A stretch of DNA of 64,000 nucleotides, taken from positions 4,426,458 through 4,490,457 of the forward strand of contig NC_031476.1 in NCBI RefSeq assembly GCF_000006565.2. Direction: 5' to 3'. Under the pieces are notes generated by a model that saw only the letters and a list, made by a program, of their open reading frames with translations, ran no database searches and was not told the DNA's origin. The position numbers and the translations under genes were made by a program. Shown one piece after another: positions 49,293 to 61,862 of the stretch (position 1 is the first letter of the stretch; every line of letters begins with the position of its first letter). The DNA comes from Toxoplasma gondii ME49. Taxonomy: Eukaryota > Apicomplexa > Conoidasida > Eucoccidiorida > Sarcocystidae.

Positions 49293-50852
49293 TTGAACTC
49301 TTCAGGAGGTCTCCAGACGTCCTCCGTAGCCTTAGAAAACGTAAAATGCCAGTCTGTACGAGGTACTATCTTGAACTCTTCAGGAGGTCTCCAGACGTCC
49401 TCCGTAGCCTTAGAAAACGTAAAATGCCAGTCTGTACGAGGTACTATCTTGAACTCTTCAGGAGGTCTCCAGACGTCCTCCGTAGCCTTAGAAAACGTAA
49501 AATGCCAGTCTGTACGAGGTACTATCATGAACTCTTCAGGAGGTCTCCAGACGTCCCCCGTAGCCTTAGAAAAAGTAAAATGCCAGTCTGTACGAGGTAC
49601 TATCTTGAACTCTTCAGGAGGTCTCCAGACGTCCTCCGTAGCCTTAGAAAAAGTAAGATGCCAGTCTGTACGAGGTACTATCATGAACTCTTCAGGAGGT
49701 CTCCAGACGTCCTCCGTAGCCTTAGAAAAAGTAAGATGCCAGTCTGTACGAGGTACTATCATGAACTCTTCAGGAGGTCTCCAGACGTCCTCCGTAGCCT
49801 TAGAAAAAGTAAAATGCCAGTCTGTACGAGGTACTATCATGAACTCTTCAGGAGGTCTCCAGACGTCCTCCGTAGCCTTAGAAAAAGTAAAATGCCAGTC
49901 TGTACGAGGTACTATCTTGAACTCTTCAGGAGGTCTCCAGACGTCCTCCGTAGCCTTAGAAAATGTAAAATGCCCGTCAGTACGAGGTACTATCATGAAC
50001 TCTTCAGGAGGTCTCCAGACGTCCCCCGTAGCCTTAGAAAAAGTAAGATGCCAGTCTGTACGAGGTACTATCATGAACTCTTCAGGAGGTCTCCAGACGT
50101 CCTCCGTAGCCTTAGAAAAAGTAAGATGCCAGTCTGTACGAGGTACTATCATGAACTCTTCAGGAGGTCTCCAGACGTCCCCCGTAGCCTTAGAAAAAGT
50201 AAAATGCCAGTCTGTACGAGGTACTATCATGAACTCTTCAGGAGGTCTCCAGACGTCCCCCGTAGCCTTAGAAAAAGTAAAATGCCAGTCTGTACGAGGT
50301 ACTATCTTGAACTCTTCAGGAGGTCTCCAGACGTCCCCCGTAGCCTTAGAAAAAGTAAGATGCCAGTCTGTACGAGGTACTATCATGAACTCTTCAGGAG
50401 GTCTCCAGACGTCCCCCGTAGCCTTAGAAAAAGTAAAATGCCAGTCTGTACGAGGTACTATCATGAACTCTTCAGGAGGTCTCCAGACGTCCTCCGTAGC
50501 CTTAGAAAAAGTAAAATGCCAGTCTGTACGAGGTACTATCATGAACTCTTCAGGAGGTCTCCAGACGTCCTCCGTAGCCTTAGAAAAAGTAAAATGCCAG
50601 TCTGTACGAGGTACTATCATGAACTCTTCAGGAGGTCTCCAGACGTCCCCCGTAGCCTTAGAAAAAGTAAAATGCCAGTCTGTACGAGGTACTATCATGA
50701 ACTCTTCAGGAGGTCTCCAGACGTCCTCCGTAGCCTTAGAAAAAGTAAAATGCCAGTCTGTACGAGGTACTATCTTGAACTCTTCAGGAGGTCTCCAGAC
50801 GTCCTCTGTAGCCTTAGAAAATCTAAAATGCCAGTCTGTACGAGGTACGTCG
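49293..50852 (+). repeat. 78-bp minisatellite, 20 tandem units
   Basis: A 78-bp unit beginning TTGAACTC or ATGAACTC repeats head to tail 20 times with no length change; starts fall every 78 bp from 49293 to 50775. Units differ by a few recurrent point variants: CTT/CAT at the start, CCTCCG/CCCCCG, AACGT/AAAGT, AAAATG/AAGATG. The last unit is the most divergent (CTCTG, AAATCT) and loses its end near 50848. Because 78 is a multiple of three, two + frames and one - frame stay open through the whole array. None of these frames has a start context or flanking sequence that convinces me it is a gene. Confidence 0.97.
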
Positions 50853-51187
50853 TTGCTGGCGATCTCGGTGAACGAGGATCACCCGTACCGTTCCTACAAT
50901 CCGAAGCACAGCCCAGACCTACACAAGGCTGCTCGTTTTTCCAAGAAACTTGCATTTTTCTTGCCCAGTTCCTCTGCGTGGACTTCGCGGTCTCCACTTG
51001 ACTGCTTTTGCGCCTCCTGCCTTGTTTCTTTCCGCGTCTGTGGCGATGCTTTTCCTCACCTCCCTTCTGCCAGGCGCATTTCTGAGGCGTTCCTGTGCCG
51101 TGGAGCTTCGCGCCGGTTCGCCGTGTGTGGTTTGTTTTCACCCTCACACTCAATGGAGTTGCAGCTTCTCGGCGACATAGGTGTGCG

Positions 51188-52360
51188 ATGGAACCGCCAG
51201 ACAACGCACTTGACTTGCTGAACATCTGGAAAGACGAAATCGATGCTCAAAACGTCAAAGTCGCCGCCGCGCCCGCGAGCGCCGGTGTGTATATCTGCAC
51301 CGCGTCATGTTTCTGCGGGGCTCCCGTGCACCAGTTGCTGTTCTTCTTTTGAGGCTTGTAACTTGCAGTTGAGTCGCGCGTGGGTTCCTCCAGCGACTGG
51401 TGCTCGTTTTCTGTAAAAGCCAATGCCTTTTCGCGTCTTTTAGCAGCGAAAGCTCCACGAGAGAGGCTCTGATTTCTCCCTCGGCCCTCCGCTCGACGGT
51501 GAAACCGCGCGCCTGCACAGCGACTCTCGCGGTGACCGCTCGACGCATGCGACTTTTTTGACACTGTTTTCCGCGCATGACCGCGAGAGACTCTTTTGTT
51601 TTGGACTGAAGAGAGTGCACCTTTCCAGCTGCGACGCGTTGAGTTCATTCGTGGATGTTCTGTTGTATCGCCTTCCTGCTCCACCAGATTCCCCGTCGGC
51701 CTTGCTGCCACTGTAGTAGCGGACAGCTTTTTACGCGCCTGAGAGTGCACCGCTGTGACGTCTCGTCCCCGCTTAGGGTGCCTCTCTGTTGAGAGCAACT
51801 GCAGGACGAGGAGTCGCGAGAAACGACCCTGAGAACTGAAGAAAATCGCGGGGCTTGGAAGCGTCGACCAGGGTGTCTTCGTCGCTCGTCAACTTTCGAG
51901 CAACCGACGCTTCCGCCGTCCTGCGCGGAGGACTCGGTCGAGAGTGGCGCGCATGAGTCCCCTGACGCTCCTCATCGCTCATTTCTTTCGTCGTTTTGGA
52001 TTCCAGCTAACTCACGTCGTTCTTTCCAGTTTTCGCGTCGCGCCTATCTGCAGGGCAGTCTCTTCTCCGATGAAACAGGACGCCCCAGTGTGCTCCTGCT
52101 CTCGACTACCGAGACCTCGAAGAGAGCGAGCGCGTCCTCCAGGTTGATCTTTCGTGGTTCTCCCGCTCCACACTCGAGGAAGAGTTTGTTGCTCGCGCGG
52201 CCGCTGATGCTGAGGCGTTCGAAGAACGAACGTTGCGTGCAGCTGGACGAGAAGCGGGAGTAGCAGGTCCACGGCACTCCGCAGGCGCTCCCTTCTCACT
52301 GCCGAGAGCTCCGCGTTTCTCCTTCCCCTCTCAGGATGGCGTTGTTTTCGAGGGTGCGTT
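51188..52360 (+). CDS. Probable 5' exon(s) of the hydrolase gene or of a separate small gene
   Basis: Two stretches look coding. The first, from ATG 51188 to about 51286, reads MEPPDNALDLLNIWKDEID and ends at a GT donor in phase 0. The second, from about 52089 to 52260 or further, reads DYRDLEESERVLQVDLSW and then an acidic, Ala-rich helix. Both use codons like the neighbouring genes. The first could join exon 53144 of the hydrolase in phase 0; the second has no clean donor in that phase. The hydrolase needs an upstream start exon because its first recognisable exon follows an acceptor and has no Met. Whether these pieces belong to it or form another gene is unresolved. Confidence 0.35.
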
Positions 52361-53143
52361 CTTGACAGAGCGAAACGAGAGACCGCATAAACGGAAGATC
52401 TGCGACAGAAGCAGACAGAGGACAAAACACAAGGCGAAAAGGCAGAAAACGAACGGGGACACTGCAGTGACAGAAACCTAGCACAACAAACAGAGGAAAG
52501 CGTCCTGGCAACCTTGACAGGCCGCGACAGTGACCAAGGAAGAGAGAAGCTCCCAGAGAGAAGAAGAGAAGAAGGGAGACTGGAGAAAAGCTCAGCGAAA
52601 GGGGGAGTGAAGTTTGAGTGCGAGACTTCGCGACGAAGGAGAAACGCGAGAAATCAACACAGCACAGAGTGTCACTCGTTTATCGATTTAACTTGCGCTT
52701 TGCCCAACCTCTGTAAGACCTTCCGCGAAGTGATCACCGTGTCTTGATCCCCTTTCGATGCCTCACTTTCCCATCTTTTGTATGCTCGCGTTTCTTCCCC
52801 ATTCCTTCTTCTTCTGCTTGTGATGCTCTTTCTTCCTCTTTCACCGTAAATGCACTCAATGTCTCCACGCGCTTCTTTCGCTGCTTCTCGCGAGCGTCTC
52901 TTCCTTCGTCTCTCCACGCTTCTTCTGCTCCTTCTCGTCGTCTCTGCGTCTCTCTCCCTCCTCTCTTTTCTTTCTCTCTTCTCCCTTGCTTCTTCCTCTC
53001 GTCGACTGCGAGACGCTTTGCGGCGACCGGCATACGGACAGTTTCGGCGCGTCCCCATATGGCCGCCGCTGATTCGTTCGCAGCGTGGACGCCTTCGTCT
53101 GTTTCTCTGTGACTTCCGCGGCGTTCAACCGTTTGCTTTCCAG

Positions 53144-56100
53144 GTAACAGAGCAGTATGGAGAGCTGGTGAACTTCATCATCCGCCCCCCTCGGGATGAC
53201 GGCTACACAGACAGCGACCTGGGTCCTCCCAGTTTTCATCTGGGTCGCAAAGTCTTCAAACGCACTGGTACGTTTGTGTTCACTTTGTCGACAGCTTCTC
53301 GGTAAACGAAAAGAAAAACGCCGGAGCAGCTCGTGATGCTGTTCCCTCCGTCTTTTGAACGGTCCATCGACATCTTCCTCACTTTCTCCGTCCTCCTTTT
53401 GTCGGTTTTCCGCTTCTCTGTGATGCGGGCGTTCGGCCTAGTGCCGGTTTGTGCTCCTTCTTCGCGTTTCTCGCCTCCTCGTCGTTCGTTGCTCTTCTCT
53501 CCTGCGTCTCGCTGTCTCTGTCTTCGTTCCTGCCCACTCGCGCCTACCTCTCGTTTCTCTCTGTGACTTCGCTTGTTTCGCGAACATTAACTGCCTCACT
53601 CTGCATCAGGCGTCTCTGAGGACGGCGGCCATGGATTGTTCCTGAAACAAGAGGACTCATGTCTGGTGTCTGCAGTCTGCTTCTCGCGTCGGACGTTCCT
53701 CCTCTTTCTTTTTCTCGAACTTCTGTGGCACTCGACGCTTCCCAGTCGACGTTCTCGACCTTGTGTTTCTCGTTCCGCCTTCCCTGGAGGTTCTTTTCTC
53801 TCTCTCCTCCTGATGGACCTCTCTCGGTCTCACCTGTCTCTTGACTCTCGTTTCCGCATCACGTTTCTTTCTCGCCTCAAGCTCTTTTCTCCGTTCGCTT
53901 CTGAGGTCTTCTTTTTGGCCATGTCGTAGTTGTGTCTCTTTCTGCGCTTCTTCCCCGCGACTGCCTGGATTTTCTTTTGTTCTCAATTTCCTGCCCGGTC
54001 TTTGCAGACTTAGAACTGGCAAATCGACGAAATCAACGCCTGCAGTGCAGCCACTACGAGCCCACAGAACCGTAAGCTAAACTGCACTTGAAAAAGAAAT
54101 TCTCGAGAATCGAGGAACGCAAAACGAAAAAAACAAAAAAAAGAAGGCACCCTGTCAGTCTTCGTCGGTGGCGACAAGCGTTCCTTTCACCCGGCCTCTG
54201 CATGCATTGAAAGCAGGAAATCATGAGAGGTCACCCTTCTTAAGCGCCTTTTCTCAGCCTCGTTTTCTCCCGGCCTGCTCGCCGTCGTGTAGAATGCCAT
54301 CCGGCGGCCCCGCGCGTCGGCAGACGTTCTTTCCGCTCTGATCTAAGAGTCTGTTGCCCTCGCTTTTCTCTGCATGCAAACGGAAATTGTTTTCGGCTTC
54401 TTCGTGCCTCCCGTCCTGAGGCGAGGACGCTCTCTCTGCGCTCGTTTCTGCGCTGGACTGCGCTGTCTCTCTCTACGTCGACGAGAGGAGACCTGGAGGA
54501 AAGCGTTCGTTTTCCTTGTGCTGCGGAGCGACGCTGAGACCGGACGAGTCTCAGAACGTCTGGAAAGAACAGGGCGTCTGGAAACACAGTGGCAGTTCTT
54601 CACCAGTTCACTGGACGCTTCCTTTCGCTCTCCAGGAGAGAGAAACAGAAGTTCACTCTCGAGATCAGAAGCAACTGCCCACAGCGGCAGAACCTTGGAG
54701 GGAGACGGGCGTCTGTGAAGAACATGAGGAATCGCAGTTCACAGTTTCTAAAGGAAATGCGGACTCTCCTTTGTTGTCGCTGCAGGCGCCGCGCCTGAAG
54801 GGAAGACACGGGGCATGCGAAGAGACACAGTGGGTTGTTTTCCCGCTCAGAATGCGCATCTTTTCAAGGTCGTAGTGCCTTTGTCCTGCGAGTAGACGGT
54901 TGTTCGTGAATACCTAGCCGCGTTTCGAATGCGATCCTTCCCGCTGCATGCGAGGGGAAGCTGCGATGTTGAAGCCGCGGAACGCAGCTGTTGTTTTGCC
55001 TCAGGTTTCGACCTCAAGAGAAGCTCCCGTGTGTGGTGTATCTTCACGGCAACTGTTCTTCGCGAGTTGAAGCCTGTGAGTTCCAGTGGCGATGGAAAGG
55101 AGTTCTTCATCGTTCGCGGCAGATCTGAGGAGAAAGAGGTTGTCCCCACTGATATAGGATAAACACCCTGGTCACCTCCCTTTCGGAAGTGCAGCTGACA
55201 GCTCTCGCTTCTGACGCCAGCCTTTCACTCTCCGTTTCTCTCATTGCCCGGATCCTTCTTTCTGTCGTCCTCGTCTGTTCTCGCTTTATCGTCGTTCTTC
55301 CTTTCTCGCGTTCTGCCGTCTTCTTTCCGGCGCACTGTCGCATTCGGTTTGTCGCTTTTAAGCTGTCGCCGCTTGTCTCTCGTCCTTTGATCGTCACATT
55401 TTCTCCGCTCTCTGTCGCCTGCTCTCCCAGTCATTGCCGGTTTCTCCTCTCGTCTGCCTGCTTGTCTCTTGCCTTCCTTTTCTCCCTCTTCCTTCCGCCA
55501 ACTGCGCCTTCTCCGTCGTCGGCGTCTCGCGTTCGCCTCATGCGTTTCTCGCTTGTTTTGCTTTCTTCAGTGGGGACGCTCCCAGTGTTGCTGCCGCAAG
55601 ACATCACGGTCTTTGCCTTCGACTTCGCCGGAAGTGGAAAGTCGGATGGAGAGTACGTTTCGCTCGGTGAGGATTCTCTTTTTTCATGCATGCGTCGCGC
55701 GAATGGGCATCGGGATGGGCAGAAGGTAACAAGCACAGGTCGGTAGAGAAAAAGTTGACGAAAAAGTCAAGACCGGCGACAAACGAGGTGACGAAACGGG
55801 TGGAACGCGCTTGTGACGGAGGCCTGGTATCCGCCCGGCTCATGACAGAGACAGAAGCGAAAATAAGGAAAGTGACATGAAAACGAATGAACCTTTGTAA
55901 GACGTCTTTGCTTCAGTCGTGTAAAAAATGAACTTTAAGATGCACTGGTGTACTTTTGTAGTTTTCGTTTCTCAGAAAAGCTGTGCTGGTGCAGAAGTGA
56001 TTGTCTCTGGAGATAGAGTTAAATGGACTGTAAGACGGATTTATTCCGTTGCTGTTGAACCGACGAATGAGACTTGTGAGTTGAGAAGAACACCCGGCGT

Positions 56101-59100
56101 CAGAGAGAGAGAGAGAGTCTCCCTTCTGCAAGGATCTACGCGTTTGTTCCAAAGAACAGGTCAACCTTTTTCTCCAACGCGTCAGATCCAGCTTTCGTTT
56201 TTCAAGACGAAAACTTGAACTGAGAAAAAAAAACGTACAAGGGAGATGGTGGAAGTCGGCGAAGCAGGGGTCTCAGCGAGAACAGTCCGAAACGGTCGAC
56301 GAGTTGGTATCTAGCTCTGATCCACGGTTCTGAAACTTCAGGACGCTCATTGTGTTTCAGTTCCAGACTAGTCTTCACCTTGAGTCGGAGGTCGACTTCT
56401 TGTTCCGTAGGTTTCCGGAGATGTCCGTTTCCTGTTCGTTTCGAAACGCATCGTGATTTGTGTTTTCTGAGTTCTGAACTGTCGTCGTTTTCTTCCAGGA
56501 TGGTGGGAACGCGAGGACTTGGATGTCGTGATTGAGCACTTGCGCGCAACTGGACGCGTCTCCACCATTGGCCTCTGGGGAAGATCAATGGGGGCCGTCA
56601 CGGCGCTTCTTCATGCAGATCGAGATCCATCGATCGGCGGCATGGTGAGACGAGACGCGTTCCCTTCTTGTTTTTTCCGCTGTTTTCTCTCCTCGTTTTC
56701 TCCTCGATTCTCGCGTCAGGTTTCCCTCGCTTTTCACCTCGTAAGCGACGTGCATGGTCAGCCTTCTTCACCTCGTCCTTGGCTGTTCTGGGAGGCAATT
56801 CTTCACCTTCCGCTACTCGCTTCTCCTCGCTTCTCCATGCCCCAGTGGCGTCTCTTCTGCATCGTTTCTTCGCCTTCGTTCGCCTTCTCGAGTGTCTCTG
56901 TAGGTCCTCGATTCTCCCTTTGCTTCTCTCCGACGGCTCGCGGAGGAACTCGCGGGTGTCGTAGTGTCTTGGAAGTTGCCGCGGTTCGTCCTCAACTCTC
57001 TCCTCGCGATGGTAGGAAGTGAACAGCTTTCCCCGCAAGCATTGCAGGCTTCACAAGGAGGACCTGCATGCAGAGAAAAAAAACTCGAAACATTGGCTCC
57101 TCCTCTCGGATTCCCTTTGCTAGGTCTGTGTGCGCGGGCGCAAAGTGCTTCAGAGCTTCAGCTCTCGATTGCGAGAATTCGTTTGTGTCTCTCTCATCTC
57201 TCAACAACGACGTTCATTTTCATGCATGCTTCGGTCTGTCGCGCCTGCGCCTGTCTCACTCGGTACAGCAGATCGCCTTTCAGATGGTCTCTCGAAATTC
57301 CTATGTTCCTGTGTCTCTCTGGCAACATGCACCCACTCTCGGCGTACATGTCGATGTCTGCTAGTCTCCCAGTGTGATCTGTTCCAGCCGTGACGCCCCG
57401 GCGTCCGCTGCTGGGATGCGCGCCTTTTCTGTGATTCTCTCTTTTTCGTTTTCTCCCGACGCTTCCTTCTCGCGTTCTGCTCACTGTCGGTCTACTCGTG
57501 GAACTCGAGACCAGAAGGTGCAGACTGTGAAGACCTTGTGAAAACATGAAGCGCATAAGAGGCGGTCGTCAACATGTGCACAGGCGTCTGAACATCTACG
57601 TTCTACAAGAACGCGGAGAGAGTGACAGTGAAAACGACGTTTCCTCTGCTTTCTGCAGGTGAGGACTACCATCATAAACAAGGCGGCTTTTGATATCAAC
57701 AACCTTGCTCCAATCGACCATGTCGAACACACGTTCATTCCTGGTAAGGCTTTTCCCTCTTCTTTCTCTTTTTCGCAGTCGTTCGCTACGAAGACGTATT
57801 CATCCCCAACGCCTTACATATCGCTGAAATATGTAATCACATGCATATGTCTGAAGTTTCTGTATGTTGATGTCTCTCTCGTCGTTGCCGTATGTGTGGG
57901 ATCGCGAGGTCTAGCGGGTCCGTCTTGTTCTGTCCATTTGTCTTCCTTCGTTCGATTTTTCTGTGTTTGTTCTTGCTTGTTTCGTTCGCGTCGTCGTCCA
58001 AACCGTGAGTCGGTTCCGCGACTTCTTCCCGATGTATCTCCACACAGACCGTCGCTGTGGAAGCGAACGGAGAGACACACCTCGGTTGTCCATCGTTTCA
58101 CTTTCTTTCTCTCTGTTCGCGTCGGTTGCGGGGCATTTTCCATGCAGCCATGTTTGTTGTGGCAAACAACGATACCTTTATCTTGCCGTCTCACGGCGAG
58201 GAACTGCACGACAAGTATGCAGGCGACAGAAACATTTTGCGCGTCGAGGGAGACCACAACAGCGTTCGTCCTCGCTTCCTCAACGACTCGGCGGCGATCT
58301 TCTTTCACACATGTTTGACGGTGCAAGCGTTGCGCGCATCTCAAGAGCCGCCGAAGTTCATGTCGTTTTCCGGACTTTCGCTCTTTGGAGGCGATTCGGA
58401 GGGATGCAGAAGAGTCGCGGAAAGAACAGCGAGAGCAGACGGACGCGGGAGAAGACTCACGAGGCACCCGACAGGGAGCGACCAGCCTCTGAAGGCCAGT
58501 CCGAGCGAGGTAGGCAGCGATGCATTTCTTTCGAATGAAGGAGATTTTTTCAACTTTTTCGAGGTCCCCATTCCGCCCACGGAGCTGGTGAGCTCTGACC
58601 GCCTAACCTTGCCTTGCACCTTCACATAAATGTTCAGAAATTGATTCTCACTCTTGGCGACTGTTCTCCCGTGGCGGAAGCGACGCATCCTCGTCCACTG
58701 AGTGCTGTCGCTCCGGCTCTGGAAGGCTCCTTCCTTCCTTTCTTCTCTCCCTTTCTGTCCTTCGCCTTCTGTGTTCTCTCTCTTCTTCCGTCTCTGTTCC
58801 ATCGTCTGTCGTTTTTCCCGTCTTTCTCTCATTTGCTCTTTCTTTCCTTTGTCTCTCGTTCCTTTTTTCTCTCTCCTTCTCTCTGTTTCCGTGTATTTTC
58901 AGAGTGGTGTCACTTCGGCGAGACAGCGAAATCAATCTGCACCTGGGGAGACAGACAGAAGAGAGGCTTCCCGCGACATTGGTGAGATTCGACTTTCACA
59001 AAACAAGACATTTCCCCAAGCTAGAACAGCCTCCAGTCCATCACGGCACCGACTGTCGATTCCTCTCTCTTCTCTCTGCCTTCTCCGTTCTTCTGCCTCC

Positions 59101-61328
59101 TTCTTGCTTGTTTCCTTCGCGTAACGCCGTGTCTCTTCTCCTGCATCTGTACCTCTTGTTCTCGTTATCAGTTTCTGATTCTCGTCTCCGACTGAGCCTT
59201 CTTCTCGTTTTCCGTTTCTCTTCTTGCCTCGCCTCGGTCTTTCGCCATTGTCCGGCGTCTTGCTCTTTCCTCTTCTTCCCCGTGTCTGCTTATTTCTACC
59301 TTCTGCACCTCACCGCCTCTCCCCTGCTTTTCTCCTCCTCCACTCTGCCTTTCGCTTTCTGAAGACGAGACCGTCACCTCAGAGTCAGGACCGGTGAAGC
59401 GTCTCGACGCATCTCTCCCGAAAACGCACTTCAAGTCGTAGCGGGACTTCGATGGCCTTTCTTCTTGCCCTGTCTCCTCTTTTGTTCCAGCGGAGTGCCC
59501 TTCACCTCCAGACTCTCACGCACTGTCTCCGTCCTCGCTGCGGTCGCTGCGTCTCCACTCTCGCCAAACGTCTTCGCGGTCTGTGCAGAAACACCGAAAG
59601 GCCTGTCAGCCGAGCGCCGACGAGAAGCGGCAGGCCACTGGTGAGTCGTCCTCTTCTTGCTCTTCTGCTAGCTCTTCTGCTTCGAGTCGAGCTCACGCCG
59701 TTCGCGCATCTTCGCTCTTTGGATTCCCTCGGAGTCTCTGGCGCTCGCCTTCGCTCTCTGCGCGCGGCGAGCAGTTGGCGCGAGATGAGACGCAGCGCGC
59801 AGAAGACAGGCCCAGAAAAGAGGCGAATTCGACGAATGCCATGAGCCGTGTGGCGAAGGCCTGCAGGCGACGCAGCAGCGACGCGGAGAATCGACAGGCG
59901 TTGCAAGCAGCCGAGGGAGAAAGGCTGCACGCTTCCTCGAGGCGGACCAGTTTTTCCGAGGGACAGAGACAGAGAGAGAGAGCAGCGCCGGAGACCGCGG
60001 CAGAGGCTGACGGACGCAGAGAGTTGAGGGAGTTCGACTCCGAGGACTTCAAAGAGTTACTGCAAGATGATTTCTACACTTCTGGAAACGCCCTCTACGA
60101 CATGCGACGACCAGAAGCGGCATGGGGATTCCTCCCAGACACCTCGGGGGACCTACACTTCCTCGCGTCTGACGGCTACGCCGACGATGTAGGACCCATG
60201 AAAAAAACGCATGCAGTTGATCAAAGGTCGTGAAAACAGCCACCCGTTTGAACGCGGCCTGCGCGACGTTCACCTCCAAAACGGTTGTGGATTTAGAGCA
60301 AGTCGAAGATTAGAAACGGACGCAAACACAGTTCCATCCATCCCAGTCTTTGCTGCGCATGGAGAACGATTGTGGCGACACAGATGTGTGAAGAAACCTC
60401 ACGAGCATGTCCAGTCAACTCCAGATGTAGATCCCCAAACGAGGCCGCATACGCGCCTCTACGCGGGTCTGTTTGAAACTGCTTGAACGTGATGTTTGCA
60501 TGCAACTCAATACGTTCTTTGCAGGAAGACGAGATCGTTCAGCGTGCAGTCGCGTTGTCTCTGGAGGAGTATCTGAACTCTCAGCGGAATGGGTCTTCGG
60601 AGGCAGGAGAGAAGTCTCTCGGCAGTGCGGATTCTGCTTCAAATGCTGCTGAGATGGAGACGAGCCACCGACGTCCTCCTTCTGGGCGAACAGAGGCACA
60701 GCAAGGCAAAGCTTTTCAGTTGTTCGCTGAACAAAGCCATGGCAAAGAAGAGAGCGTGCATCCGACTCGACCCCCGTGGACATCGATGCTCTCCGCGTCT
60801 CCGGGAGAGAGGGCCGCCGACAGCGAGAGTCCGCAGCCAAGGCAGAAACACAGGCGCTCTCGTCGAAGGGCTTCTGCCGCCAGAGACTCGAGGCTCGGGA
60901 GCGACTCGGCAAGCGGCTCAGGTGAAGAGCCTCAAGAAGAAGAAGGACCAAGAGCAAGTGAGAAAGCAAGAGCACCGTGGCGAGAAAGAGAGGATGAACG
61001 AGAGGATGAAGAAGACGCTCATGATCGCCGTTTGTCTCCTCTCTCGATTAACATGTCGCATACGTCACGGCGAGACAACGCCGCGCGGAAAACGGTTTCG
61101 GCTTCTCTGCCTTCTCTCGCCATGCCAATCGTGTGTGGGGACGCTCCCCAAAGTGTCTCCTCACCCTCAAATCTCAGCTCGCCCCCTACCCTGTCGCAGG
61201 TGGGCGAGACGCCGTGCCAGTCGCGGGCATCTCTTTCGCGTTCTTCGCTTTCTCGCTCTTCTTTTTCGCGTCCTGTCTTCTCCTTCACCTTCTCCAAAAA
61301 GAAGAGAGAAAACCAAAATCTTGCATAA
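53144..61328 (+). CDS. Alpha/beta hydrolase with long C-terminal tail and UIM-like motif (start codon upstream)
   Basis: A putative serine hydrolase of a family widespread in plants and protists. Exons keep phase: 53144-53267, 54008-54071, 55005-55075, 55571-55666, 56499-56644, 56904-57011, 57659-57743, 58148-58587, 58903-58981, 59491-60188, 60525-61328 (904 residues from the first of these). Family marks: LVNFIIRPPR at the start, LQCSHYEP, the oxyanion segment VVYLHGNCSS, VFAFDFAGSGKSDGEYVSLG, the nucleophile elbow GLWGRSMGAVTAL (Ser about 148), VLDSPFASLRRLAEEL, VVANNDTF (catalytic Asp) and EGDHNSVRP (catalytic His). The fold ends near residue 290. The remaining 600 residues are mostly Ser/Arg/Glu-rich and disordered, except EDEIVQRAVALSLEEYL at the start of the last exon, which fits a ubiquitin-interacting motif. 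No signal peptide seen. Substrate unknown. The true start lies upstream, perhaps at 51188. Confidence 0.9.
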
Positions 61329-61669
61329 ACAAGGCCGTGAGGGAACCGGAACCTCGTCTCACTCGGAAAGACTGACAGATCACAGAGGGAAGCTACCAGG
61401 GTCGGTACATCCTGCTTGGCGTTGACATAAAGAGAGGGAGAGAGACAGGAGACCACAAATGTCAACCGGCTTGTTTCCTTCTCCAGCGTCGACGAACTAC
61501 AGCCGCATCCAACTTTCAAAGACGAACTCCATACACTCTAAACGCCCGCCTCACATGTATAAGAGAATCTCGCATATACATACAAGAGCGCATATATTAT
61601 TAGCCTACATGTTGGCGCACATATATACGGAGGCGCATCAGCATGTTTAGACTGGACACGTGTGTCAGT

Positions 61670-61671
<2 letters not shown>

Positions 61672-61700
<29 letters not shown>

Positions 61701-61862
61701 GTCATATAGATATCTATATACACATTTACATATATATATATATATACTCATATAGATATCTCTATACACATTTATATATATATATATATATATACTCATA
61801 TAGATATCTCTATACACATTTACATATATGTATATATCTACATATATATATATATATATATG
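61672..61862. repeat. TA-rich microsatellite with a 46-48 bp higher-order unit
   Basis: TA dinucleotide runs alternate with the word TCATATAGATATCTCTATAC, which starts at 61702, 61748 and 61796. The array is thus a three-copy repeat of a TA run plus this word. It lies about 340 bp after the hydrolase stop codon. Confidence 0.9.

Noticed and set aside
49172..51221. 609- and 642-codon + frames and a 478-codon - frame
   Set aside because: They exist because the 78-bp unit is a multiple of three without stops; no start context or non-repeat domain supports any of them as a gene.
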